Shown here piece by piece: positions 8,338 through 16,099 of a DNA stretch of 64,000 nucleotides. The position numbers and the translations under genes were made by a program. Under the pieces are notes generated by a model. The model saw only the letters and a list, made by a program, of their open reading frames with translations. It did no database searches and had not been told where the DNA came from. The DNA comes from Streptomyces sp. NBC_01591 (GTDB lineage: Bacteria > Actinomycetota > Actinomycetes > Streptomycetales > Streptomycetaceae): contig NZ_CP109327.1 in assembly GCF_035918155.1 (NCBI RefSeq), positions 7,998,001 through 8,062,000 of the forward strand. Reading direction: 5' to 3'. Positions within the stretch are counted from its first letter, which is position 1; each line of letters opens with the position of its first letter.

Positions 8338-9324
8338 TCAGTTCAGCAGCCTGCGCAGGAAAGCACTGCCCTGCCGTACGGCCGCCCGCGTCGGCGGGCT
8401 GTCGCGCAATGCCGTCAGGGAAACGAAGTCGTGGACCGTGCCCAGAAAACGGGCCGCGGTCACCTCCACGCCGGCACGACGGAGCTGATCCGCGTACTGT
8501 TCCCCTTCGTCCCGCGTCACGTCCGCCTCCGCCGTGATCACCAGCGCCGGCGGCAGCCCCACAAGCTCCGCGAGGCTCGCGCGCAACGGAGACGCGGTCG
8601 GTTCATCCTGCTGCCGGGGATCGTCGGTGTACTGCTGCCAGTAACGGCGCAGGGCCTCCCGGGTGAGCAGATACCCACTGGCGAACTGCCGCTGGGAGGG
8701 GCTGTCGCAATGTGCGTCGGTGATCGGGTAGTACAGCAGCTGGGCACGAATCCTCGGGCCGCCGCGCGACTTCGCCATCATGGTGAGTGCCGTGGCCATG
8801 GTGGCGCCGGCGCAGTCCCCGGCGGCCACCAATCGGTCCGCGTCGAGACCGAGTTCGCAGGCCTGCCGGACCACCCAGATCATCAGGGCATAACACTCCT
8901 CGACGGCCACGGGATAGCGGGCCTCGGGAGTGCGGCTGTACTCGGGGACGACAGCGGCCATGCCTGCGCTGAGCACGAGCTCGCTGATGAGCCGAGCGTG
9001 GGTCTGCGCGTCTCCCAGCATCCACCGGCCCCCGTGGACGTAGAGCATGGCAGGGAGCGGTCCTCTTACGCGGGCTGGTCTGAAGATCCAGAAGCCCACC
9101 AGCCCGGACGGTCCCACGGGCGCCACCTGGAAGGTGGCGTCCACCTCGAAGTCCTCGACCCGGTGGACCTGGGACTCCCTCAGTGCCTGCCGGCCGTCGA
9201 CCGGACCCAGCTCGTGCAGAAACGGCGGGGCCGAGGATGCGTCGACGAGCCGTTGCACCAGCGGATCGAGAACCACGGAGGACGGGCGCTTCCCGCCCCC
9301 GTCCTCCCTGGAGTCCCGCTCCAT
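8338..9324 (-). CDS. HSL-family alpha/beta hydrolase with Cys in the nucleophile position
   Basis: 328 residues, same family as the esterases at 1 and 24314, colinear throughout. The oxyanion motif reads HGGRW (about residue 108) and the nucleophile elbow reads GDCAGAT (about 178), with TGC encoding Cys where Ser is expected. Acid EADVTRDEG and the His of GTVHDF are kept. The start chosen is ATG at 9324 with AAAGG at 8 nt; an in-frame upstream extension to 9441 looks non-coding. It could be a thiol hydrolase, a binding protein or an inactive paralogue. Confidence 0.8.
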   Translation of the reverse strand: MERDSREDGGGKRPSSVVLDPLVQRLVDASSAPPFLHELGPVDGRQALRESQVHRVEDFEVDATFQVAPVGPSGLVGFWIFRPARVRGPLPAMLYVHGGRWMLGDAQTHARLISELVLSAGMAAVVPEYSRTPEARYPVAVEECYALMIWVVRQACELGLDADRLVAAGDCAGATMATALTMMAKSRGGPRIRAQLLYYPITDAHCDSPSQRQFASGYLLTREALRRYWQQYTDDPRQQDEPTASPLRASLAELVGLPPALVITAEADVTRDEGEQYADQLRRAGVEVTAARFLGTVHDFVSLTALRDSPPTRAAVRQGSAFLRRLLN

Positions 9325-9442
9325 CCGGCACACCTTTCGCTCGGCCCTCTGGGCTCTGGTTCGTCGTTCAGCGGCCGAGAAGGATGAACGCTGGTGCACC
9401 TGCCCGTCGGCCCCCGAGGCTGCGTCTGCTGCTTCGCGCACG

Positions 9443-10267
9443 TCACCCGTCGTGCAGCAGAATGTCGCGGAGCTGGTGGCGGCTGCTGATGCCGAGCTTG
9501 GGATAGACGTTGTAGAGGTGCGAGCCCACGGTACGCGGCGAGAGGAACAGCCGTTCGCCGATCTCCCGATTCGACAGGCCGTTCGCCGCCAGCCGCGCGA
9601 TCTGCTGTTGCTGGGCGGTCAACTCGGCCAACCGGTCCGCCGACGCGGGAGCGTGGGTGACCCCGCTCGCGCGCAGCTCGCTGCGGGCCGAGGCGGCAAG
9701 GTGCCCGGCGCCCAGCCGGGTAGCGACTTCCAGAACCGCGGTCAGCTGTGTGCGCGCTTCCAGGGGCCTTCTGCGCCTGCGCAGCCAGATCGCATAGTGC
9801 AAACGAGCCTGGGCCCGTTCCAGGGGCCACTTGACCGCCTCAGGGTTGACCAGGGCCAGCCGGAAGTGGTGCTCGGGCTCGGCATCGTCATCGACGAGGG
9901 CCGCCGCATGGTGCATGAGCAGTGTCATCCGTGTCGTCGGCCGGGGGCCCTGGCGTTCTCGCACGTCCATGAGGATGCGCGCCGCTTCCTGCTGCCGGCC
10001 GACGCGCTGGGCGGCGGCGGCCAGTTCGCTGATGCAGCGGGGAGAAAGGAAGGGATCAAGGGGCGAGCCGTCGTCCCCGAACAGAGCGCGCAAGTGCCGG
10101 AAGGCACTGTCCCCGTCACCGAGGGCCATCGCGGTCAGACCGCATGCCCGCAGCATCCGGGCATGTGTGGCCCGGTTCTCGTCCAGGCTGACGGAGCGCC
10201 AGTTCGGGCCGATGAACTGCATGCCCGATACGCTCTCGCCGAGAAGTGCAGCGACCCCGGCATACAA
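9443..10267 (-). pseudogene. LAL-type LuxR regulator, C-terminal half only
   Basis: About 275 codons encoding the end of a large ATP-binding LuxR (LAL) regulator: TPR-like helices and then the LuxR HTH (LTAQQQQIARLAANGLSNRE, LFLSPRTVGSHLYNV) to the stop. Full-length LALs have some 900 residues with an N-terminal AAA ATPase; here the frame is closed by a stop at 10283-10285, so the ATPase and most of the helical region are missing. A TTG at 10267 could start a short protein, but no good ribosome site is seen. It lies head to head with a second headless LAL. Confidence 0.75.
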
Positions 10268-10280
10268 CTCCGGCGACGCC

Positions 10281-11531
10281 CGCTACCGGCACGAAATCCA
10301 CCGAATCAGCGACCTCATAGCGCCGCAGCCGGACGAGACCGACCGCGTGTGGCCACACGCGGTCAGCCGCCCGTTCACGGACCGTGAGCGGGTTCTGAAG
10401 AGCCTGCCCCAGGCAGTGGACGCCATGCCGGACGGCTCTCTGACCGCCCTCGTCTCGCTCGGTTCCTCGGCCTGGATACTGGACGAAACCGACGAGGCCG
10501 TGCGTCTGTTCGGCCAGGCCAGGGACCAGCTGCGACGGACTGCGACGGCCGGTACCAACTGCACCGTCGCGCAAGCCCTCGCCCTCGCGCTGTTCGAGAG
10601 CGGGGACTGGACCGCGTCGCAGTCTGCCGCCGAAGACGCCTTCTGGATGGCGACAGAGGCAGGCGCGGACAATGTCACCGTGGGATCACCGCTCCTCCAG
10701 GCCACGCTGCGCGCCGCCCGCGGGGACCACGCGGGCGCGCGGGCGCAGGCGGACGCGGCCGTCCGCGGACGCGACCTGCGCAAGTCCAGGAGCCTGTACG
10801 TGCGTCACCGTCACGCGCTCGGCATGGCAGCCCTCGCGGAGGGTGACCACACGGCGGCGTACGAGCAGTTCCGGCAGGCCTTCACCCGGGACTTCCACCC
10901 TGCACCCGTGCACTACCATGCCTCCCCCTACTGCCTCGCCGATCTTGCCGCCGCCGCCGTCCGAGCCGGACAGGCGGATGACGCGCGCACCGTGCTCCGC
11001 GCCGCCGAGGCGACCCTTGGCGAGTCCCGCTCCGCTCGCCTGGAGGCGATCGTGCATCGTGCCTCGGCCCTGCTGAGCGATCCTGACGACGCGGAGACCC
11101 ATTTCCGGACGGCGGTCGACCTGGCCGGTGCTCGATGGCCTTTCGAGCACGCCCTCACGCACCTGGACTTCGGCGAGTGGCTGCGGCGCCGCCGGCGAAG
11201 CACCGAGGCCCGCCCCCTGCTCGGCACCGCCCTTGAGATCTTCGAACGGCTGGACGCACGCCCCTGGATCGAGCGCACCGCTGCCGAACTCCGCGCGGCG
11301 GGCGTGGCCGTGGCGCCTTCGGCAGCGCCCGAAGCCGTGGCCGACCTGACGCCGCAAGAACTGCAGATCGCCCAACTCGCCGCAGAGGGCCTGACCAACC
11401 GGGACATCGGTGCCCGGCTCTACCTGTCTCCCCGCACCATCGGCTTCCACCTGCACAAGATCTTCCCCAAGCTCGGCATCACGGGCCGCGTCCAACTGCG
11501 CGATGCCCTCGGCCACGTTCCGCCGGACTGA
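10281..11531 (+). pseudogene. Second LAL-type LuxR regulator, 5'-truncated
   Basis: About 415 codons of the C-terminal part of another LAL regulator: TPR-like repeats (about 10424-11270) and a LuxR HTH at the end (LTPQELQIAQLAAEGLTNRD, LYLSPRTIGFHLHKIFPKLG). It extends some 170 residues further N-terminally than the opposing fragment at 9443 but lacks the AAA domain. Possible starts are GTG 10349 and ATG 10424, neither with a clear ribosome site. The proteins are related but clearly diverged, so this is not a recent inverted duplication. Confidence 0.7.
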
Positions 11532-11853
11532 CTCAGTGTGTGAGTGCCCCTGCCGGGCCGGTACCGCGGCCGTCTCCTCGGCGTCGAGTGCGCCGTCTCC
11601 GACGGCCAGGTGCGCGGCCCGCCGGTGGCCCGGACGTAGACGGAGCCGGTGGTGGACAGGTCGCGTCCCATGCCGTGTGGTCGGCCTGCCACGAGGAGAA
11701 CCACGTGCGCTCACCGGTCGCCTCGTCGACGCGCTTGTCGTTCAACCGCGAGGCCATCACCTCGACTTCCAGGCCGCCTTGGTCACCCTCCGTGGTTGGT
11801 GGAATTCGTTGCGTACGGCCGATGACTCGGCGCCCGGCCGGGGAGAGACCGGA
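11532..11853. other. Intergenic stretch without a confident gene
   Basis: Between the LAL fragment and the AhpD gene. On the minus strand about 11590-11790 a short frame (MASRLNDKRVDEATGERTWF) has protein-like composition but no recognised family, and then becomes Pro/Arg-rich. I take it as a possible decayed remnant only. Confidence 0.4.
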
Positions 11854-12357
11854 TCACTGCTGGGGGGTCCCGCGCACGGGGTGCTTGCTCATGATGGAGA
11901 CCCGGTTGAACGCGTTGATGGTGATCGCCACCCAGATCACTGCGGAGATCTCGTCGTCGGTGAGGGCTTGGCGGGCTGCGGCGTAGGCGCTCTCCTGTGC
12001 GACAGCGTTCGCGGGCTCGGTGGTCGCCTCCGCCAGGGCGAGCGCCGCACGTTCCTGTGTCGTGAACAGTTCAGTGTCGCGCCAGGCGGCCAGCACGCCC
12101 AGGCGCTGGGTGGTCTCGCCCGCACGCAGCGCGGCCCGGGTGTGCACGCTGAGGCAGTAGGCGCAGTTGTTGATCTGTGACACGCGGAGGTTGATCAGCT
12201 CCACGATCGTGCGGTCCAGCCCCGCGTCGGAGGCGACCGCGCGGACCGCATCGGAGGTCTCGACCAGTGCGTGGTAGGCACTCGGACTCTGCTTGTCCAC
12301 GAAGACCCGCCTGCTCACGGGGTCTGCCACAGTGCCACTCAACCTGGACTCCTTCAT
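11854..12357 (-). CDS. AhpD-like carboxymuconolactone decarboxylase family protein
   Basis: Peroxidase-type protein of 167 residues. The CxxC-x3-H active site is NNCAYCLSVH (about residues 63-70), as in alkylhydroperoxidase AhpD, which reduces peroxides using the Cys pair. C-terminal helices (LTDDEISAVIWVAITINAFN) complete the CMD fold. The start chosen is ATG at 12357 (MKESRLSGTV); the ribosome site is weak and the frame is open far upstream without coding character. It is divergent from the pirin gene with 102 bp between, suggesting joint redox control. Confidence 0.85.
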   Translation of the reverse strand: MKESRLSGTVADPVSRRVFVDKQSPSAYHALVETSDAVRAVASDAGLDRTIVELINLRVSQINNCAYCLSVHTRAALRAGETTQRLGVLAAWRDTELFTTQERAALALAEATTEPANAVAQESAYAAARQALTDDEISAVIWVAITINAFNRVSIMSKHPVRGTPQQ

Positions 12358-12459
12358 GGGACGCTCGGGCCCGCTCGTCTTGTCGTGTGCTTGATGGGGC
12401 GTCGGCTTACCATCAGACGTGATCATTGAACATGAAATCATCCCTGGGAGGGACGTGCG

Positions 12460-13440
12460 ATGAGCGACGTCGAGAGGGAGCCCGCCGAACTTCACTGCGG
12501 GGCCTCGGACCGTGATCAGCATGCGCCGAAGGTCGACGTCCTCTCCGCGCGGGACGTCCCGTTGGGCGGTCCGAGGGCTATGACGGTACGGCGTACGCTG
12601 CCACAGCGGGCCCGGACATTGATCGGGGCCTGGTGCTTCGTCGACCACTACGGCCCCGACGACGTCACCGACACGGGCGGCATGGACGTCGCGCCCCATC
12701 CTCATACCGGTCTGCAGACGGTGAGCTGGCTGTTCAGCGGGGAGATCGAGCACCGGGACAGCATGGGCAGCCACGCGCTCGTGAGACCCGGAGAGCTGAA
12801 TCTCATGACGGGCGGGTACGGAATCAGCCACTCGGAAGTCTCCACCACCCGCACCACGATCCTCCACGGCGTCCAGCTGTGGGTTGCGCTTCCCGAAGAA
12901 CACCGGCACACCGGCCGTGACTTCCAGCACTACGTCCCGAGCCCGGTCCGGGTGGACGGAGCCGAAGTCAGAGTGTTCCTGGGGACGCTGGCAGGTGGCA
13001 CCTCTCCGGTGCGGACCTTCACGCCCCTGCTCGGTGCCGAAATCATCCTTGAGCCATGCTCGACGACCACACTCGCCATCGACACCGGCTTCGAGTACGG
13101 CCTTCTCGTCGACCACGGGGAAGTCTGTATCGCTGGAACAATCCTGCGCCCGGCGGAGTTGGGCTACCTCGGCACGGGAAGCGACACACTGACGCTGGCG
13201 AACGAGACGGATAACGATGCTCGAGTAGTCCTGCTCGGCGGGACGCCGTTCGAGGAACAGATCGTCATGTGGTGGAATTTCATCGGCCGGAGCCACGAGG
13301 ACATCGTCGAGGCCAGGGAAGCGTGGCAGAGCGCATCCGACCGCTTCGGCAAGGTCGATGGTTACGACGGCGACCGCCTTCCCGCGCCCGCCCTTCCCAA
13401 CGCCACCATCGCACCGCGCAAGAACCCGACGCGCCCCTGA
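12460..13440 (+). CDS. Pirin family protein
   Basis: Bicupin of 326 residues. The N-terminal cupin has the pirin metal motif PHPHTGLQTVSWLFSGEIEH (about 78-97) and the following HSEVS, giving the His/Glu ligands; the second cupin is more degenerate. Pirins are iron-binding nuclear regulators in eukaryotes and quercetin dioxygenase-like or redox-sensing proteins in bacteria. ATG at 12460 has GGGAGGGA upstream. The acetyltransferase at 13451 starts 10 bp after its stop, so the two are cotranscribed. Confidence 0.9.
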   Translation: MSDVEREPAELHCGASDRDQHAPKVDVLSARDVPLGGPRAMTVRRTLPQRARTLIGAWCFVDHYGPDDVTDTGGMDVAPHPHTGLQTVSWLFSGEIEHRDSMGSHALVRPGELNLMTGGYGISHSEVSTTRTTILHGVQLWVALPEEHRHTGRDFQHYVPSPVRVDGAEVRVFLGTLAGGTSPVRTFTPLLGAEIILEPCSTTTLAIDTGFEYGLLVDHGEVCIAGTILRPAELGYLGTGSDTLTLANETDNDARVVLLGGTPFEEQIVMWWNFIGRSHEDIVEAREAWQSASDRFGKVDGYDGDRLPAPALPNATIAPRKNPTRP

Positions 13441-13450
13441 AAGGCATACG

Positions 13451-13792
13451 ATGACGCAGCCCGCCGCCGCTCCGACTGTCCAGCGAGTGGACCCCAAACA
13501 CCGTTACGAAATCCTGGTGGACGGCAAAACCGCAGGCCTCACCGCGTACCGCGACCGCGACGACCAGCGCGTTTTCTACCACACCGAAATCGACGACGCC
13601 TTCGCCGGACAGGGCCTGGCCTCGATCCTCGTACAGCAGGCCCTGAACGACGTACGCACCTCAGGGAAGCGCATCGTGCCGGTCTGCCCCTATGTGGCGA
13701 AGTTCCTCAAGAAGCATGACGAGTTCGCCGACATCACCGACCCGGTGACCCCCGAGGTCCTGAAGTGGCTGGACACCGTGCTGCAGCACTGA
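13451..13792 (+). CDS. Small GNAT-like N-acetyltransferase (YjdJ type)
   Basis: 113 residues of the short Gcn5-like family (PF14542 type) that keeps only the acetyl-CoA-binding half of the fold: FYHTEIDDAFAGQGLASILV is the beta4-alpha3 region and VCPYVAKFLKKHDEF the C-terminal signature. Substrate unknown. AAAGG precedes ATG 13451. There are two paralogues in the window, at 20859 (nearly identical through the core) and 36433 (more distant). Confidence 0.85.
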   Translation: MTQPAAAPTVQRVDPKHRYEILVDGKTAGLTAYRDRDDQRVFYHTEIDDAFAGQGLASILVQQALNDVRTSGKRIVPVCPYVAKFLKKHDEFADITDPVTPEVLKWLDTVLQH

Positions 13793-13812
13793 CGCCCCGT
13801 GCCGCCACCTTC

Positions 13813-13848
13813 TCCGAGCCGCCGGTACGTCCGGACCGGCGGCTCGGA
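13813..13848 (+). terminator. Strong hairpin terminator after the pirin-acetyltransferase pair
   Basis: Perfect 14-bp inverted repeat tccgagccgccggt / accggcggctcgga with an 8-nt loop, 20 nt after the stop at 13792. It could also serve the converging lipoprotein gene. Confidence 0.8.
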
Positions 13849-13992
13849 GGCGGAGCAGGATCGGTGACATCAAGGCGGGAGTACCGCATGGGCATGGGCC
13901 GCCGGCACCGGCAGTCCCGGTTCTGTCCCCGCCGGACGCGCTGCTGGGGACAGGACCGCTTCATGTGCTCGAGCCACGGCCGGTGCCGCGGT

Positions 13993-14145
13993 TCAGTTCG
14001 GCGCGGATGCGCAGTCGACGCTCTTCAGGTCGACCGCGTCGGCCACCGCCTGCATGCCCTTGCCGTCGTCCGGTGTGTGGCTCGTGCACCCGGTCAGCGC
14101 GGCACAACAGGCGAGCGCGACAAGGAGGGTTCTACGGTGCGTCAC
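13993..14145 (-). CDS. Small putative lipoprotein, 50 aa
   Basis: Tiny gene starting at GTG 14145 with an excellent ribosome site (GAGGAAG, 6 nt away). It encodes MTHRRTLLVALACCAALTGC, a basic n-region, hydrophobic core and LTGC lipobox, then 30 mostly polar residues ending VDCASAPN. Expected to be lipidated at Cys20 and tethered outside the membrane. It begins 16 nt after the stop of the MaoC-like gene, so it is probably cotranscribed. Family not recognised. Confidence 0.6.
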   Translation of the reverse strand: MTHRRTLLVALACCAALTGCTSHTPDDGKGMQAVADAVDLKSVDCASAPN

Positions 14146-14161
14146 GTTGCTTCCTCAGGAT

Positions 14162-14710
14162 TCACTGACGCCGCAGGAGGTACTTGTGCTGGCCGGACAG
14201 CACCAGTTCGCCGCGTTGGTTGCGGATGGTGGCCGCGGTGACTACGACACCGTTGTCGCCCTGCGGCTCCAGGCCGGTGATGGTGAGCGCCGGGTACAGA
14301 GTGTCTCCGGAGTGCACTTCGGCCAGGAAGGTGCAGGACAGTTCGAGGAAGCTGATGAACACCTCTCCGATGAAGTGGGGGAGCAGGGTGGCGCCCGGCG
14401 CGGTGAAGGCGAGCACCTGCAGGCCGTGCGCCACCGGTGCTGAGTGGCTGTGCCTGTGTGCCCATTCGGCGTCGTAGTGCACCGGGTGGTTGTCTGCGGA
14501 GACTGTCTGGAAGGCCGCGGCGTGGGCGTCTGTCAGGGTGCGGCTGGGGGCTCGGAAGACTTCGCCGATGCGTGGGTCCTCGAAGGTTCTGGCCGGGACG
14601 ACCAGGAATGCGTCGCGGTCGAACGCGGGCGGTGCGGCGGCTGCCGCCTGCTGCGTGTCCTGCTGGTCCATCAACTCTGTCTTCTGGTCCGGTGTTGGGT
14701 GCTGCCGCAT
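14162..14710 (-). CDS. MaoC-like hotdog dehydratase
   Basis: Single hotdog-fold (R)-hydratase-like enzyme of up to 182 residues. The hydratase motif is SADNHPVHYDAEWA (catalytic Asp/His), followed by PVAHGLQVLAF, the hot-dog helix region. Such enzymes hydrate enoyl-CoA or related thioesters. Starts at 14710 (MRQHPTPD) and 14671 (MDQQDTQQ) are both possible; the first 30 residues are Ala/Gln-rich and probably disordered. Followed in the same direction by the small lipoprotein. Confidence 0.8.
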   Translation of the reverse strand: MRQHPTPDQKTELMDQQDTQQAAAAAPPAFDRDAFLVVPARTFEDPRIGEVFRAPSRTLTDAHAAAFQTVSADNHPVHYDAEWAHRHSHSAPVAHGLQVLAFTAPGATLLPHFIGEVFISFLELSCTFLAEVHSGDTLYPALTITGLEPQGDNGVVVTAATIRNQRGELVLSGQHKYLLRRQ

Positions 14711-14811
14711 GCGGCAGCCGCGGCGCCCGCTCGTCGTACGGCGGATCTGATGACCTAGGGGCCCCGTACCGCCGCATCGGGCAGGTGCGGCGGCACCGGC
14801 GCGGGGCCGGC

Positions 14812-15786
14812 TTATTGGGCGGGGGTGATCCGTGCGGCCAGGAGGCTGGGGTCGTTGTTGGTGAAGTAGGCGCCGCTGGCGATGTAGGCCGTGTTGCCGC
14901 GTACGGCGAGCGAGGTCGGGTTCTCCAGCCCGTCGGCGCCGGTCAGCACGACCGTGTGGCTGCCGCCCGGCCTGACCAGGGCCACCTCGTTGTCCGCATT
15001 GATGGCGGCCAGGAGGGTGTCGCCGCGGCCGGTGAACGCGAAGTCGTCGATGTTGATCAGGCCGGTGGCCCGGGTCTCAACGGGGCCGGCGGTGCCGTAC
15101 CGGGTGACCGGGATGCGCAGCACGGTGCCCTTGTCCAGGTTGGACACCCAGACCGCCCCGTTGTGGATTTTGATGCCGTTGGCTCCGAGGAATCCGGCGG
15201 CGGCGAGTTCGGGGGCGGTGGCCCACCGGGTGGGCGTGCCCCCGGTGACGGGCACCCGCCAGACCGTGCCGAGGACCGAGTCGGCCACGTACAGCCGGCC
15301 TTCGTGCCGGTCGAGGGCCAGGCCGTTGGGCAGGCCGTCGGCCGGGAGCGCGGCGATGCGCTGAGGGGCGTCGCCGGGGCGCAGTCGCCACAGGCCGGTC
15401 AGGTCGCTGCTGCCGGTGGCGTACAGGAAGTACAGGGTCCCGTCGTGGGCACGGACGATTCCGCCGAGGAAGGGCGAGGAGAGGGCAGGGGTGTCGGCGC
15501 CGGCCGGAGGCTGGGGCAGGGTGGCGAGGACGTGCACCCGGCCGTCGGGGTGGATGCGGGCCACTTGACGGCTGTAGGCGAAGGTGACGACGGCGCTGCC
15601 GCCAGGCTCCAGAGTGATGTTCTCCGGTCGCTGTCCGTCGGCGATGTCCAGGTGTGCCACGAAGCGCACGTCCGGCTTCGGGGCGGCGGTGGCCGCGGTC
15701 GTGGGGCCGGCCGCGGTCATGGCGAGGGCCGCCGCGACGACCGAGGCCAGGAGGCCGGTGCGCGTCCCTGTCAGGTATCTGGTCAT
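14812..15786 (-). CDS. ScyD/ScyE-like secreted beta-propeller (SMP-30-like)
   Basis: Secreted protein of 324 residues: signal peptide (MTRYLTGTRTGLLASVVAAA ... AAPKPD, cleavage near residue 35), then blades of a six-bladed propeller with repeated Asn/Gly turns (LPNGLALDRHEGRLYVADS, FLGANGIKIHNGAVWVSNLD, LENPTSLAVRGNTAYIAS). Matches the ScyD/ScyE family seen in many streptomycetes; activity unknown. The start at 15786 is favoured by the signal peptide and an AAGAGA ribosome site. The frame is open upstream into a fumarylacetoacetase-like fragment. Confidence 0.8.
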   Translation of the reverse strand: MTRYLTGTRTGLLASVVAAALAMTAAGPTTAATAAPKPDVRFVAHLDIADGQRPENITLEPGGSAVVTFAYSRQVARIHPDGRVHVLATLPQPPAGADTPALSSPFLGGIVRAHDGTLYFLYATGSSDLTGLWRLRPGDAPQRIAALPADGLPNGLALDRHEGRLYVADSVLGTVWRVPVTGGTPTRWATAPELAAAGFLGANGIKIHNGAVWVSNLDKGTVLRIPVTRYGTAGPVETRATGLINIDDFAFTGRGDTLLAAINADNEVALVRPGGSHTVVLTGADGLENPTSLAVRGNTAYIASGAYFTNNDPSLLAARITPAQ

Positions 15787-15819
15787 GTGGGATCTCTTCT
15801 TCTTTCTCTCTGATTGCAG

Positions 15820-16023
15820 GGGCGCGGGCGCACCGAGGCCCGCCGGGTCGAAGGGGACCCCGCCGCCGAGGTCGGCCCGGGCGGCCCAGGCGCGGAACTC
15901 GTCCCAGCGGGAGTAGACCGCCTGCGGGTCGGAGGAGAACAGTGCGCCACTGGCTGTGTGGACGTCGGCCGCCCGGCCGTGGGTGATCACGACCAGTCGG
16001 CCGGCGAGATTGGCGATGCGCAA
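15820..16023 (-). pseudogene. N-terminal fragment of an FAH-family hydrolase, in frame with the downstream gene
   Basis: From a TTG at 16023 (with CAGGGAG upstream) the frame reads about 68 residues typical of the start of actinobacterial fumarylacetoacetate-hydrolase-family proteins (RIANLAGRLVVITHGRAADV, then YSRWDEFRAWA). It stops resembling the family before any metal-binding residue. The frame then runs without a stop through a Lys/Arg linker into the signal peptide of the propeller protein at 15786. I read it as a deletion scar; a fusion product is possible but would bury the signal peptide. Confidence 0.65.
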
Positions 16024-16099
16024 GGCGGGCTCCCTGTTGGATGGAGGGTCGAGTTGCGGGCGGCGGTTCCGCGCCGAAGCGGGTGGCCCGCGCCGGTGC

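Noticed and set aside
12360..12459. Palindromic operator in the AhpD-pirin gap
   Set aside because: tgatca and ttgaacatgaa are near-palindromes but too short and imperfect to claim a site.
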